Shown: positions 32,793-41,583, counted from the first letter of the stretch. The stretch is 64,000 bases of DNA from an uncultured Alistipes sp. (GCA_900541585.1 UQKD01000010.1:1-64000); one strand, 5' to 3'. The notes: a model not told the origin generated them from the sequence alone. Translations and numbers: made by a program.

Positions 32793-34250
32793 TTATTTGA
32801 TCAATACATCGAAGGCCCTGCGGACCTCCTCCCGGTCGTCGAAAGGATGCTTCACGTCGCCGACGACCTGATAGGTTTCGTGCCCCTTGCCCGCCACGAG
32901 GATGATATCGCCCGGACGCGAGAGCATCACGGCCGTGCGGATCGCCTCGGCGCGGTCGGCGATGCGCAGGTAGCGCGCTCCGGGTTCCAGCCCCGCAGCC
33001 ATGTCGTCGAGAATCGCTTCGGGCGACTCGTGGCGCGGGTTGTCGGAGGTGAAAACCGCGGTCGTGGCATATTTCACGGCTATTGCAGCCATCTCGGGAC
33101 GCTTGGTCCGGTCGCGGTCGCCGCCGCAGCCGCACACCACGATCAGCTGCTGGCCGGGGGCGCGGATCTCTTCGATGGTCTGGATCACGTTCTCCAGCGC
33201 ATCGGGCGTATGGGCGTAATCGACGATGGCCGTCGTGCCGTTTGCCGCCTGTACCTTCTCGAAACGGCCGCTCACGGCGTGCAGCATGCTCAGCACGCGC
33301 AGCACCTCGCCCCGGTCCAATCCCAACAGCACCGCGGTACCGTAGACCGCCAGCAGGTTGTAGGCGTTGAACCGCCCCAGCAACCCCACCCACAGCTCCT
33401 GCCCGTCGATGCGCAGCAACATGCCGTCGAGGTGCATCTCGACGATCTTGCAGCGGAAATCGGCCATCGCGCGCAGCGAATAGGTGCTCACCGCCGCCGC
33501 GGTGTTCTGCACCATCACGCGCCCGTTCCGGTCATCGGCGTTCGTCAGCGCGAAAGCGCCCTTGGGCAGCCCGTCGAAAAAGAGCTTCTTGGCCCGGATG
33601 TACTCGGCGAAGGTCTTGTGGTAGTCGAGGTGGTCGTGTGTGATGTTCGAGAAGATGCCGCCCGCAAAATCGAGTCCCCGTGTGCGTTCCTGCACGATGG
33701 CGTGCGACGAGCACTCCATGAAGCAGTATTCGCACCCGGCGTCGGCCATCTCACGCATTAGGACGTTCAGGCGGACAGGATCGGGCGTGGTGTGGGTCGC
33801 TTCGACCTCGCGGCCGTCGATCTTGTAGACCACCGTCGAGATCAGCCCGGCCTTGTAACCCATCGCCCGCACGAGATCGTACAACAGCGTCACGGTCGTG
33901 GTCTTGCCGTTGGTCCCGGTGATGCCCACGAGTTTCAGTTCGCGGCTCGGAAAGCCGTAAAACGCCGCGGCCATATCGGCCATGGCTCCCGCCGAGTCCC
34001 CGACGAGAACATACGCGACGCCCTCCGCCGCATCCGCCGGCATCCGTTCGCAGACGACTGCCGCCGCGCCTTTTTCAACCGCCATGGGGATGTAGTCGTG
34101 GCCGTCGCTCTGCGTCCCCGGCACGGCGAAGAAACAGTCGCCCGGTTTTACGGCGCGCGAATCGTAGACCAGCCCGCCAATGGCGGCGGCGGTATCGCCG
34201 CGCACCTCCCGGACGGGGGTGTTTTTCAGAATATCGGTTAATTTTTTCAT
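32793..34250 (-). CDS. murE: UDP-N-acetylmuramoyl-L-alanyl-D-glutamate--2,6-diaminopimelate ligase
   Basis: 485 residues. The N-terminal domain (AAIGGLVYDSRAVKPGDCFFAVPG) is followed by the ATP loop GITGTNGKTTTVTLLYDLV, NITHDHLDYHKTFAEYI and DYAHTPDALENVIQTI. In the C-terminal domain, TSDNPRHESPE holds the DNPR motif that selects meso-diaminopimelate over lysine. It therefore indicates meso-Dap peptidoglycan. Confidence 0.96.
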   Translation of the reverse strand: MKKLTDILKNTPVREVRGDTAAAIGGLVYDSRAVKPGDCFFAVPGTQSDGHDYIPMAVEKGAAAVVCERMPADAAEGVAYVLVGDSAGAMADMAAAFYGFPSRELKLVGITGTNGKTTTVTLLYDLVRAMGYKAGLISTVVYKIDGREVEATHTTPDPVRLNVLMREMADAGCEYCFMECSSHAIVQERTRGLDFAGGIFSNITHDHLDYHKTFAEYIRAKKLFFDGLPKGAFALTNADDRNGRVMVQNTAAAVSTYSLRAMADFRCKIVEMHLDGMLLRIDGQELWVGLLGRFNAYNLLAVYGTAVLLGLDRGEVLRVLSMLHAVSGRFEKVQAANGTTAIVDYAHTPDALENVIQTIEEIRAPGQQLIVVCGCGGDRDRTKRPEMAAIAVKYATTAVFTSDNPRHESPEAILDDMAAGLEPGARYLRIADRAEAIRTAVMLSRPGDIILVAGKGHETYQVVGDVKHPFDDREEVRRAFDVLIK

Positions 34251-34251
34251 C

Positions 34252-36513
34252 CTATTTCAACGTTATGACGACCGCCGTGCCCGGTGCTATGCGCGCTCCG
34301 GCGGCAATACTTTGCTGCGTTACGGCCCCCCGCCCCGAGAAGCGGACCTTCAGTCCGCGGCTTTCGAGCACGAAAAGGGCGTCTTTAAGCCCCATGCCGC
34401 GCACGTCGGGCATCACGCCCCGGTCGCCGGGCAGGCTCGCGATGACGACGTTCGAGAGGCTGTCCACCGCCACGCGCCCCCAGCCCGTGCGGCTTTCGAA
34501 CGAAACGCGGGGCGACAACTTGTCGGCCACTCGGCGGATCTGCGCGATATCGCCGCCCTTCATCCGGTCGGGATAGCGGCGCGGGCCGCCGTCGTCGACA
34601 CGGCCGTACCAGTCGCGACCGCGGTTGAAGATGTAGTCGACCATGCGCTTCACGACGGGACCCGCCAGCGGTCCCCCGTAGTAGGCTTTCCCGGCCTGCG
34701 CACGGGTTTCGATGGTCGTGAGCACCGTATAGCGGGGCGCGTCGGCCGGGAAGTAGGCCACCATCGAACCCAGGTAGTAGCGGCCCTCGCGGCTGCGGGC
34801 ATCGGTGATCTGCGCCGTACCGGTCTTCGCCGCCACCCGCAGGCGCGTCGTGTCGCGGAAAAATGCGCTGGCCGTACCCTCGGTACAGACCGCCTGCAGA
34901 CATTCGTGCACCTCGCGCAGCGCCGCTCGCGAGGCGATCGACGAGGCGATGGTACGGCTTTCGAAACGCTCCTCGACCCGATCGCCGCGGCGCAGGCAGC
35001 GCACGAGCACAGGAGAGATCATCTTCCCGCCGTTGGCAATGGCGTTGTAGAAGGTGATCATCTGGATCGGGGCCAGCCGCACGCGGTAGCCGTAGGACAT
35101 CTTCACGAGCATCACGCCCGGGTCGGGAACCTTCCAGTCCGTGGTGATCGAGGGCTTCCGCTCGCCGAGGCGCTCCAGCCCCACCGTCTCGCCCAAATGC
35201 AGCTCCTTATGGAGAAAATCGCTGTATTCCTGCTTTTTGCCAGTGCTTCCGTAACGGTCCCAGATCGCCTTGGCGAAATAGACGTTCGACGACGAAGCCA
35301 CGGCGCGCCGGAAGTCGATTTCACGGTCGCCGCGGTGCGAGTCGCGGATGTTCCTGGCCGGACCTACCGTCACCGGATCGCCGTTATGGGTGTCGTAAAC
35401 CGTCGAGACGGGCATCCGGGCGTCGTCGAGCAGCGTGAGCATCGTCGCCAGCTTGAACGTCGAACCCGGCTCCATGCTGCGGCCCAGGGCGTAGTTCTCG
35501 CGCTCGGCGAAGCTCCCGTCGGCATTGCGGCCGAGGTTGACCATCGCCAGGATTTCGCCCGTATGGACCTCCATCACGATCGTCGTGCCCCACAAAGCGT
35601 TCTGGGCTTCCAACTGCCGCCGCAACGCCTTGTCGGCCACATCCTGCAGGTCGAGGTCGAGCGTCGTGACGATGTCGTAACCGTCCACCGGCTCCTCGTG
35701 GCCCCCGCCCGCCACCCGGCCGTAAAAGCCGCGCGCGATGCGCTGGCGCAGGGCTTTGCCGTCGCGGCCCGCCAGCTCCTCGCGGTAGGCCTCCTCGATG
35801 CCGTAGTTGCCCTTGTCGCCTGTCAGTCCGATCGTGCGGCGCGCCAGTTCGCCCTGGGGATAGATGCGTTCGTCGCGCTCGATCAGCCGGTAGACCATAC
35901 CCATGTTCCAGTTCAGCAGCGGATAACGCCGCAGGGTCTCCCACTCGGCGAAATCCACCTCGCGGGGAAAGATATTCACGGGCGTATGGTCGCGGATCGT
36001 GTCGTAGATGCGGCGTTTGACATATTCTTCGCCCCGCATGCGGTCCATCATGCGCGAAATCCACCCTTCGGAACGCAGGCAGGAGGTGTCGCGCGGATTG
36101 ACCAGCCGGTAGCGGCGGGCGTGCTCCTCGCGGAAACGCTTGGCATAGGCCGAGGCGGGTTTGTCCCTGAAGAAGGCGGCCAGCAGTTTCGCGAGCGAGT
36201 CGGCCTGTTCGCGGAAGGTCTTGAGCGAATCCAGCCCCGGCGACGCGAAGTCGAAGGCGGCCTGATAGCGGAAGATCGAGGTGGCGAGGGGTTCGCCGTT
36301 GCGCGAAAGGATGCTTCCCCGCTGCGCCGGGATGACCTCCTCGGTGAAGATGCGGCTGGCGAGGCGGTCGGCGTTGTAGGCCACCTCCGCACTGAACAGC
36401 TGCACCCAGACGAGCCGTGCGAGCACGATGGCTCCGGCGAGGATGAAGAGCACGTACAGGAGCCTCACCCGCAGCAGAATGTCGCTTTTGACCTTCGAAC
36501 GTTCCTGCTTCAT
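34252..36513 (-). CDS. ftsI: Class B penicillin-binding protein (FtsI-type) with C-terminal PASTA domain
   Basis: 753 residues. One N-terminal membrane anchor (about 17-40), a dimerisation domain (about 55-230) and a transpeptidase domain with S351-TFK-354, SSN (408-410) and KTG (563-565). A PASTA domain ends the protein (about 695-753, MPDVRGMGLKDALFVLESRGLKV). It cross-links septal peptidoglycan together with FtsW. The PASTA ending is usual for Bacteroidetes FtsI and is also found in Gram-positive SpoVD/PBP2X. Confidence 0.93.
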   Translation of the reverse strand: MKQERSKVKSDILLRVRLLYVLFILAGAIVLARLVWVQLFSAEVAYNADRLASRIFTEEVIPAQRGSILSRNGEPLATSIFRYQAAFDFASPGLDSLKTFREQADSLAKLLAAFFRDKPASAYAKRFREEHARRYRLVNPRDTSCLRSEGWISRMMDRMRGEEYVKRRIYDTIRDHTPVNIFPREVDFAEWETLRRYPLLNWNMGMVYRLIERDERIYPQGELARRTIGLTGDKGNYGIEEAYREELAGRDGKALRQRIARGFYGRVAGGGHEEPVDGYDIVTTLDLDLQDVADKALRRQLEAQNALWGTTIVMEVHTGEILAMVNLGRNADGSFAERENYALGRSMEPGSTFKLATMLTLLDDARMPVSTVYDTHNGDPVTVGPARNIRDSHRGDREIDFRRAVASSSNVYFAKAIWDRYGSTGKKQEYSDFLHKELHLGETVGLERLGERKPSITTDWKVPDPGVMLVKMSYGYRVRLAPIQMITFYNAIANGGKMISPVLVRCLRRGDRVEERFESRTIASSIASRAALREVHECLQAVCTEGTASAFFRDTTRLRVAAKTGTAQITDARSREGRYYLGSMVAYFPADAPRYTVLTTIETRAQAGKAYYGGPLAGPVVKRMVDYIFNRGRDWYGRVDDGGPRRYPDRMKGGDIAQIRRVADKLSPRVSFESRTGWGRVAVDSLSNVVIASLPGDRGVMPDVRGMGLKDALFVLESRGLKVRFSGRGAVTQQSIAAGARIAPGTAVVITLK

Positions 36514-36519
36514 CGCCGT

Positions 36520-37035
36520 TTAGTTATCGATGATCTCGCCCGGCGCCTGCGGGTCGTAAAGTTCGATGCCCCGCGCCCGGAGCTGTTCGACGATGGCCGA
36601 ATGGGTCGTGCGCTGGTAACGCTGTTCCTGGAGGCGGATCGAGCGTTCGCGGAGTTTCTGCACGTCGCGTTCGAGGCGCGTGTAGCGCATGTCGAGGTGC
36701 AGCGACCAGAACATCACCATGATGCTCAAGAAGAACATCCCGGCGATGGTCAGCATGTAGGGATAGTATTTCGAGACGCCCTCGCGCACGAGGATCGTAC
36801 CCGAGAACAGCTGCCAGAAGGTGCTGGACCTGCGGCGGCGTTCCCAGCGTTCGCGTTCCTCGGCTTCGGCCCGCTCCTCGGCCTCGCGCTCCTCGTCGGC
36901 GCGGAGGTCCTCTTCGGCTTCACCGCGCTCCATGCGCCGCACCTCGCGGCGCACACGGCGCGCGAACTCCTCCTCCTGCTCGCGGCGGGCCTGCTCCTCG
37001 GGAGTCACCGGGTCGAATTCGTGGTCGCGGTACAT
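36520..37035 (-). CDS. ftsL: FtsL-like division protein
   Basis: 171 residues, placed between rsmH and ftsI as FtsL always is. One membrane helix (about 92-112, YPYMLTIAGMFFLSIMVMFW) is followed by a periplasmic coiled coil (RLERDVQKLRERSIRLQEQRYQ). The N-terminal 75 residues are extremely charged, almost only Glu, Arg and Ala, and probably form a single stable alpha-helix in the cytoplasm. FtsL joins FtsB and FtsQ to regulate FtsWI. Identification rests on position and layout more than on sequence. Confidence 0.8.
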   Translation of the reverse strand: MYRDHEFDPVTPEEQARREQEEEFARRVRREVRRMERGEAEEDLRADEEREAEERAEAEERERWERRRRSSTFWQLFSGTILVREGVSKYYPYMLTIAGMFFLSIMVMFWSLHLDMRYTRLERDVQKLRERSIRLQEQRYQRTTHSAIVEQLRARGIELYDPQAPGEIIDN

Positions 37036-37039
37036 CGTA

Positions 37040-37942
37040 TCAGCGTTTTACGGCCGCCCGGAGCTTCGCCGAGCGGGAACGGGGATTGCGGTCGAGTTCT
37101 TCAGCCGAAGGGGTCACGGCTTTGCGCGTCACGAGGTCGAACGGGGCCTCCGAACGGCCGAAAAAGTCCTTTTCTACCTGCCCCGAGAAGTTGCCGCTGC
37201 GCATGAAATTCTTCACCAGCCTGTCTTCGAGCGAATGGTAGGAGATGACGACCAGCCGTCCGCCGGGCTTCAGCACCCGAAGGCTCTGCTCCAGCGCCAT
37301 TTTCAGCGCCTCCATCTCGCCGTTGACCTCGATGCGCAGGGCCTGGAAAAGTTTGGTCAGGAATTTCGCCTCGTCCTTTTTGGGCGTGCAGGGTTTCACG
37401 GCTCCGACCAGCTGCGCCGTAGTCGTCACGGGCGCCGCCGCGCGGGCCTTCACCAGACAGTTGGCTACTTTCCACGGCGTTTCGACCTCGCCCCAGTCGC
37501 CCAGGATGCGGGTCAGCTCCTCCGCGGTGTAGCTGTTCACGACGTCTGCCGCCGTCAGCCGTCCCCGCTGGTTCATGCGCATGTCGAGCGGAGCCTCTCC
37601 GCGGAACGAGAATCCGCGCTCCACGGCGTCGAAATGGTGCGACGAAACCCCCAGATCAGCCAGAATGCCGTCGACCTCCGTCACGCCGCGCAGCCGCAGC
37701 GCCCCGCGCAGGAAGCGGAAATTGCTCTCCACGTAGTGGAACCGCGCATCGTCGGGACAATTCTCCAACGTGTCACGGTCTTGATCGAAACCGTACAGAC
37801 GGCCTTCCGGCCCCAGGCAGGAGAGGATGCGGCGCGAATGGCCGCCTCCGCCGAAAGTGAGGTCGGCGTAAGTGCCCGCAGGTTCGATAGCGAGCAGTCC
37901 CACAGACTCTTCCAGCAGCACGGGAGTATGGTATTGCGACAT
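37040..37942 (-). CDS. rsmH: 16S rRNA m4C1402 N4-methyltransferase
   Basis: About 300 residues from ATG 37942 (MSQYHTPVLLEESVG); a start five residues earlier at 37957 is less typical. Motifs: YADLTFGGGGHSRRIL (SAM-binding), GILADLGVSSHHFD, RGFSFRGEAPLDMRMN, KPGGRLVVISYHSLEDRLVK and the RNPRSRSAKLRA end. It is the first gene of the division cluster. mraZ, which usually precedes it, is absent; the divergent gene is an acyltransferase. Confidence 0.95.
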   Translation of the reverse strand: MSQYHTPVLLEESVGLLAIEPAGTYADLTFGGGGHSRRILSCLGPEGRLYGFDQDRDTLENCPDDARFHYVESNFRFLRGALRLRGVTEVDGILADLGVSSHHFDAVERGFSFRGEAPLDMRMNQRGRLTAADVVNSYTAEELTRILGDWGEVETPWKVANCLVKARAAAPVTTTAQLVGAVKPCTPKKDEAKFLTKLFQALRIEVNGEMEALKMALEQSLRVLKPGGRLVVISYHSLEDRLVKNFMRSGNFSGQVEKDFFGRSEAPFDLVTRKAVTPSAEELDRNPRSRSAKLRAAVKR

Positions 37943-37972
37943 AATAGTTGTTTGCAAGGGTCTATTTGGGTG

Positions 37973-37980
37973 TAAAGTTA
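37973..37980 (-). promoter_or_regulatory. -7 box TAACTTTA for the division operon
   Basis: TAACTTTA on the minus strand differs from TAnnTTTG in the last base. It lies 30 nt upstream of the rsmH ATG, with TTTTTTGA further upstream. Confidence 0.5.
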
Positions 37981-38003
37981 GGGAATTTTCAAAAAAGAAT
38001 ACC

Positions 38004-38011
38004 TATATTTG
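38004..38011 (+). promoter_or_regulatory. -7 box TATATTTG for the acyltransferase pair
   Basis: TATATTTG matches the consensus and lies 24 nt before ATG 38036. It is divergent from, and close to, the rsmH promoter. Confidence 0.6.
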
Positions 38012-38035
38012 TGGATATAATTTTCTGAACACTCC

Positions 38036-38869
38036 ATGCCCAAAATCGACATCGGCGCCGTACTCAAGCAGAAAGCCCCGCGGTTGGCACGCTGGATTCC
38101 CCGTCCGGTCGTGAACTGGCTGCGCCGCACGATCCACGAGTCGGAAATCAACCATATCCTCGAACACTACTGGTCGCTGCCTCCGCAGGAGTTTATCCGC
38201 GCGGCCTTCCGCGAATGGCAGGTCACTTATTCGATCGAAGGACTCGACAAGCTCGCTCCCGGGGGCCGCTACCTCTTCGCCTCGAACCATCCGTTCGGGG
38301 GCATGGACGGCATGATGCTCGCTGACAAGCTGATCGACCGTTTCGGCGACGCGCGGGTAGTGGTCAACGACCTGCTGATGCACCTCGAACCGCTGCGCCC
38401 GCTGTGGATTCCGGTGAACAAACACGGCGCGCAGAGCGCCTCCTACGCCCGGAAGTTCGACGAGGAGTTCTTCGGCGAACTCCCGATCCTGACCTTTCCC
38501 GCAGGTCTTTGTTCGCGCTCGATCGGCGGCGAGGTGACCGACCCCGAGTGGAAAATCAGCTTCCTGAAAAAAGCCTACTCCTCGCAGCGTCAGATCGTTC
38601 CGGTCTTCGTCGAAGGGCATCTGTCGAAGTTCTTCTACCGCGTCTACCGGATCCGCAAGGCGCTGGGTATCAAGTTCAACATCGAGATGCTGTGGCTGCC
38701 CGACGAAATGTTTTCGCAGAAGGGGCGGCATTTCCGCATCGTCGTCGGCGACCCGATTCCCGTGGCCGAACTCCAGCGTTACGGATCGCTGCGCGAACAG
38801 GCGCTGGAAGTACGTAAAAAAGCGTATTTTTTGGAAAAAAGGCTCGCCGACCCGAATCAAAACCGCTAA
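38036..38869 (+). CDS. PlsC-like O-acyltransferase, glycine-lipid GlsA-like
   Basis: 277 residues. A lysophospholipid-acyltransferase domain with the active-site segment ASNHPFGGMDG (residues about 82-92), in which the His and Asp are separated by five residues, not the usual four, and TFPAGLCSR in place of FPEGTR. No strong membrane helices are seen. It is followed after 21 nt by an OlsB-like GNAT acyltransferase. In Bacteroides thetaiotaomicron an adjacent pair of this kind (glsB/glsA) makes acylated glycine lipids, and that is the favoured role here. A role in phosphatidic acid synthesis is the alternative. Confidence 0.7.
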   Translation: MPKIDIGAVLKQKAPRLARWIPRPVVNWLRRTIHESEINHILEHYWSLPPQEFIRAAFREWQVTYSIEGLDKLAPGGRYLFASNHPFGGMDGMMLADKLIDRFGDARVVVNDLLMHLEPLRPLWIPVNKHGAQSASYARKFDEEFFGELPILTFPAGLCSRSIGGEVTDPEWKISFLKKAYSSQRQIVPVFVEGHLSKFFYRVYRIRKALGIKFNIEMLWLPDEMFSQKGRHFRIVVGDPIPVAELQRYGSLREQALEVRKKAYFLEKRLADPNQNR

Positions 38870-38890
38870 TTTTGGTATTTTTGCCCTGCC

Positions 38891-39901
38891 ATGCAACAGA
38901 AAGAGAATACAGTACCCATCATCGAACCGGTCGCCCGGGAACTGCTGCTCGCAGAACTGACGCCCGCCCGCAAGGTGCGCGACACCCATAAGGCAGGCAA
39001 TGAGATCTACCTCTTCTCAGCCGCCGAATGTCCCGCGCTGATGCGCGAGGTGGGCCGCCTGCGCGAAGTGGCCTTCCGCGGCGCCGGCGGCGGTACGGGG
39101 CAGGAGGTGGACATCGACGAGGAAGACCTCGCGGGCGACGGCTACTACCAGCTGATCGTCTGGGACCCCGCGGCACAGGAGATCGTCGGCGGCTACCGCT
39201 TCATCGTCTGCACCACGCCCAATCCCCGCCATCTCTCGACCGAACACTATTTCCGTTTCAGCGAGCGTTTCCGCCGGAAATTCCTGCCCCGGACCATCGA
39301 ACTGGGGCGTTCGTTCGTGCAGCCCGCCTACCAGGCCCGCGGCAATGCCAAGAGCATCTACGCACTGGACAACCTCTGGGACGGACTGGGCGCGCTGATC
39401 GTACTGAATCCCAAGGCCAAATACCTTTTCGGCAAAGTCACCATGTACACGACCTACAAGGCCGTGGCCCGCAATGCGCTGATCTGGTTCCTGCGCCGCT
39501 ATTTCCCCGACCGCGACCAGCTGGTGGAAGGTATCCATCCCATACGGCTCGATCTGGACGATCCCTATTACGAGGAACTATTCTGCGGCGCGACCTACAT
39601 GGAGAACTACCGCATCCTGATCCAGCAGATCCGCGAGTTCAACGAGAATATCCCGCCGCTGATCAACGCCTACATGAATCTTTCGCCCACGATGCGGGTT
39701 TTCGACACGGTGTCGAACCCCGACTTCGGCGGCGTGGAGGAGACGGGCATCCTGGTGACGATCCGCGACATCTATCCCGAAAAACGCCTGCGCTACACCC
39801 GCTGGCTGGGATGGCGGGCCAATCTGAAACACCGCCGCGAGGAGTTCAGCGAACGCCTGCGCGAACATTTCGAACGCATCAAGAAAAAGCGGAACGCCTG
39901 A
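38891..39901 (+). CDS. GNAT-fold N-acyltransferase, glycine-lipid GlsB-like
   Basis: 336 residues. The central part resembles the ornithine-lipid OlsB/hemolysin-type acyltransferase family: LREVAFR, the acidic DIDEEDLAGDGYYQLIVWD, IVGGYRF, TIELGRSFVQPAYQ and LFGKVTMY. The basic C-terminus (LKHRREEFSERLREHFERIKKK) probably contacts membrane. It would attach a 3-hydroxy-acyl chain to the amino group of glycine, with the preceding PlsC-like enzyme adding the second chain. It shares an operon with that gene and ends at a GC-rich terminator. Confidence 0.7.
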   Translation: MQQKENTVPIIEPVARELLLAELTPARKVRDTHKAGNEIYLFSAAECPALMREVGRLREVAFRGAGGGTGQEVDIDEEDLAGDGYYQLIVWDPAAQEIVGGYRFIVCTTPNPRHLSTEHYFRFSERFRRKFLPRTIELGRSFVQPAYQARGNAKSIYALDNLWDGLGALIVLNPKAKYLFGKVTMYTTYKAVARNALIWFLRRYFPDRDQLVEGIHPIRLDLDDPYYEELFCGATYMENYRILIQQIREFNENIPPLINAYMNLSPTMRVFDTVSNPDFGGVEETGILVTIRDIYPEKRLRYTRWLGWRANLKHRREEFSERLREHFERIKKKRNA

Positions 39902-39921
39902 AAACGCCCCGTTCCCCTTAC

Positions 39922-39953
39922 GGCCGCCCGGACGATCGGGCGGCCTGAATTTT
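39922..39953 (+). terminator. Terminator after the acyltransferase pair
   Basis: GGCCGCCCG (39922-39930) and CGGGCGGCC (39937-39945) form a 9-bp stem with a 6-nt loop, followed by AATTTTGC. The T-tract is short. Confidence 0.65.
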
Positions 39954-40018
39954 GCATGCCGCGCAGTAAACCGCATATTTCCGCATTTATCAATACGGAC
40001 AACTAAAAAACGCCTCGT

Positions 40019-41530
40019 ATGAAACGATTCTTTCGCCTCCTTCTGATGCTGGGCCTCGGGGCCGGAGCCTGGTCCTGTGCGGACGACGGAACCCCGACGG
40101 TCAGCATCAACGGCGGGACCGATTTTCTGTCGCTCGACCACCTCGCCCGCAGCGGCAAGATCACCGTCAATGCTCCGGCCCCCTGGAGCGTGGCGCTGGC
40201 ATCGGAAAACTACGGTCAGGACCAAAAATCCGACTGGCTGACCCTCTCCGCAGAAGACGGGCCGGAGGGATATTCCGAGATCGACGTGACCTTTGCCGAA
40301 AACCCGGGTCCTGCCCGCAGTGCATTGCTCCTTTTCACCTGCAACGGAAAGACCTCGGCCTTCACCGTCTCGCAAAGCGCGGGCGGCACGGGATTCGACG
40401 CCCCGGACTACTATTTCTACATTTCGGTCGGAACCATGCCGACCCTCTATTCGGGCCTGCACCTGCTTTCGCACGACAAACCGAGCTACGTCTCCTACGA
40501 ACGCGCGAGCACTTTCGACGCCGCCGAATTTCCCTCCCGGGCCGTCGTATACCCCGTCGCCGACCCCACGGGCCATGCCACCAACGAGGAATTACGGGCC
40601 ATGAGCGAGGCGATGAAACGCCGCATCCTGGAGATCAACGCCGAGAACCCCACGGCGGTCTTCGGACTCTGGGTCGACGACCTGCGGTGCCGCCTGGGCT
40701 ACGACTGGTTCGTGGCGCAGGGTATCGACTCGGCGCGCGTGAAGGTGACGATGCTCTCCGACGGCACGGCGACCTACAACAATTTCCACAACTACTTCGG
40801 CGATGCCGCCACGGCCGAGCAGAACTGGAACGACTACGCCGCCGAAGTCGAAGCCCTCGACTGGGACCACGGCGGCCGCTATCCCGAGACCCGCGCCCCG
40901 GAGGAGTTCGCCTCCTACACCTGGCCCTACTACCTCTCGACGCGCCCCGACTACCGCCTGATGCTGCAAAACCGCAGCCTGATGGAGTCCTCCTGCCCGT
41001 TCATCACCGACCGGCTGGCCGAGATGAAGATGGAGAGCGTCCAGCCCTACGAGTTGTTGACAGCCCTTCCCGAGGCATCGAAACAGCAGTTCTACCGCAT
41101 GGCCAAATTCGACTACGTCCGCTTCGCGGGGCTGTTCGACCTGTCGCCGAAGAAAAACCTCATCATTATCGGCACAAGCCACAGTTCCGCGGCAAGCGAA
41201 CAGCAGCAGGCCGCCTATGTGGAACGGATCATACAGCAGTACGGCAGCGATTACGACATCTTCTTCAAGCCCCATCCCGCCGACAGTTCATCGGCCGGTT
41301 ACCCCGACCGGTTCGAGGGGCTGACGCTGCTGCCGGGCCAGATGCCGTTCGAAATCTTCGTGTGGGCGCTGCTCGACAAAATCGACATGATCGGCGGCTA
41401 CCCCTCGACGACCTTCATCTCCGTACCGCTCGACAAGGTGGGTTTCCTCTTCGCCGCCGGTGCCGACGGACTCGTCCGGCCGCTGAACATCCTTTTCCGC
41501 GACGCCGCGAACGTGGAATGGATTCAATAA
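40019..41530 (+). CDS. Lipoprotein with BACON-like domain and GT80-type sialyltransferase domain
   Basis: 503 residues. A signal peptide ends at a likely lipid-attached Cys20. Residues about 30-120 form a BACON/Ig-like domain (ITVNAPAPWSVAL, WLTLS, FTVSQSAGG). Residues about 130-503 match the GT-B fold of GT80 sialyltransferases such as Pasteurella PmST1: the general-base Asp D248 in LSDGT, H419 in FFKPHP, E445 in MPFE, and S463-T464 in GYPSTTF, which contact CMP. The gaps D-to-H (171) and H-to-E (26) agree with PmST1 (170 and 27, from memory). GT80 enzymes transfer sialic acid from CMP-sialic acid to galactosides. Photobacterium members also carry an N-terminal Ig-like domain. The gene stands alone between two terminators. 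Sialyltransferase activity and cell location are predictions. Confidence 0.75.
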   Translation: MKRFFRLLLMLGLGAGAWSCADDGTPTVSINGGTDFLSLDHLARSGKITVNAPAPWSVALASENYGQDQKSDWLTLSAEDGPEGYSEIDVTFAENPGPARSALLLFTCNGKTSAFTVSQSAGGTGFDAPDYYFYISVGTMPTLYSGLHLLSHDKPSYVSYERASTFDAAEFPSRAVVYPVADPTGHATNEELRAMSEAMKRRILEINAENPTAVFGLWVDDLRCRLGYDWFVAQGIDSARVKVTMLSDGTATYNNFHNYFGDAATAEQNWNDYAAEVEALDWDHGGRYPETRAPEEFASYTWPYYLSTRPDYRLMLQNRSLMESSCPFITDRLAEMKMESVQPYELLTALPEASKQQFYRMAKFDYVRFAGLFDLSPKKNLIIIGTSHSSAASEQQQAAYVERIIQQYGSDYDIFFKPHPADSSSAGYPDRFEGLTLLPGQMPFEIFVWALLDKIDMIGGYPSTTFISVPLDKVGFLFAAGADGLVRPLNILFRDAANVEWIQ

Positions 41531-41550
41531 ATGCCCCGGCACCGAAAAAA

Positions 41551-41578
41551 CGCCACCCGGTTCGGGTGGCGTTTTTTT
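41551..41578. terminator. Terminator of the GT80-like gene
   Basis: CGCCACCC, loop GGTTC, GGGTGGCG and seven T. It is preceded by six A, so it can also act in reverse. Confidence 0.92.
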
Positions 41579-41583
41579 CGCGC

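Noticed and set aside
34180..37206. 1008-codon open frame opposite ftsI and ftsL
   Set aside because: Same reason: composition typical of antisense frames in GC-rich genes, while ftsI has all its catalytic motifs on the minus strand.
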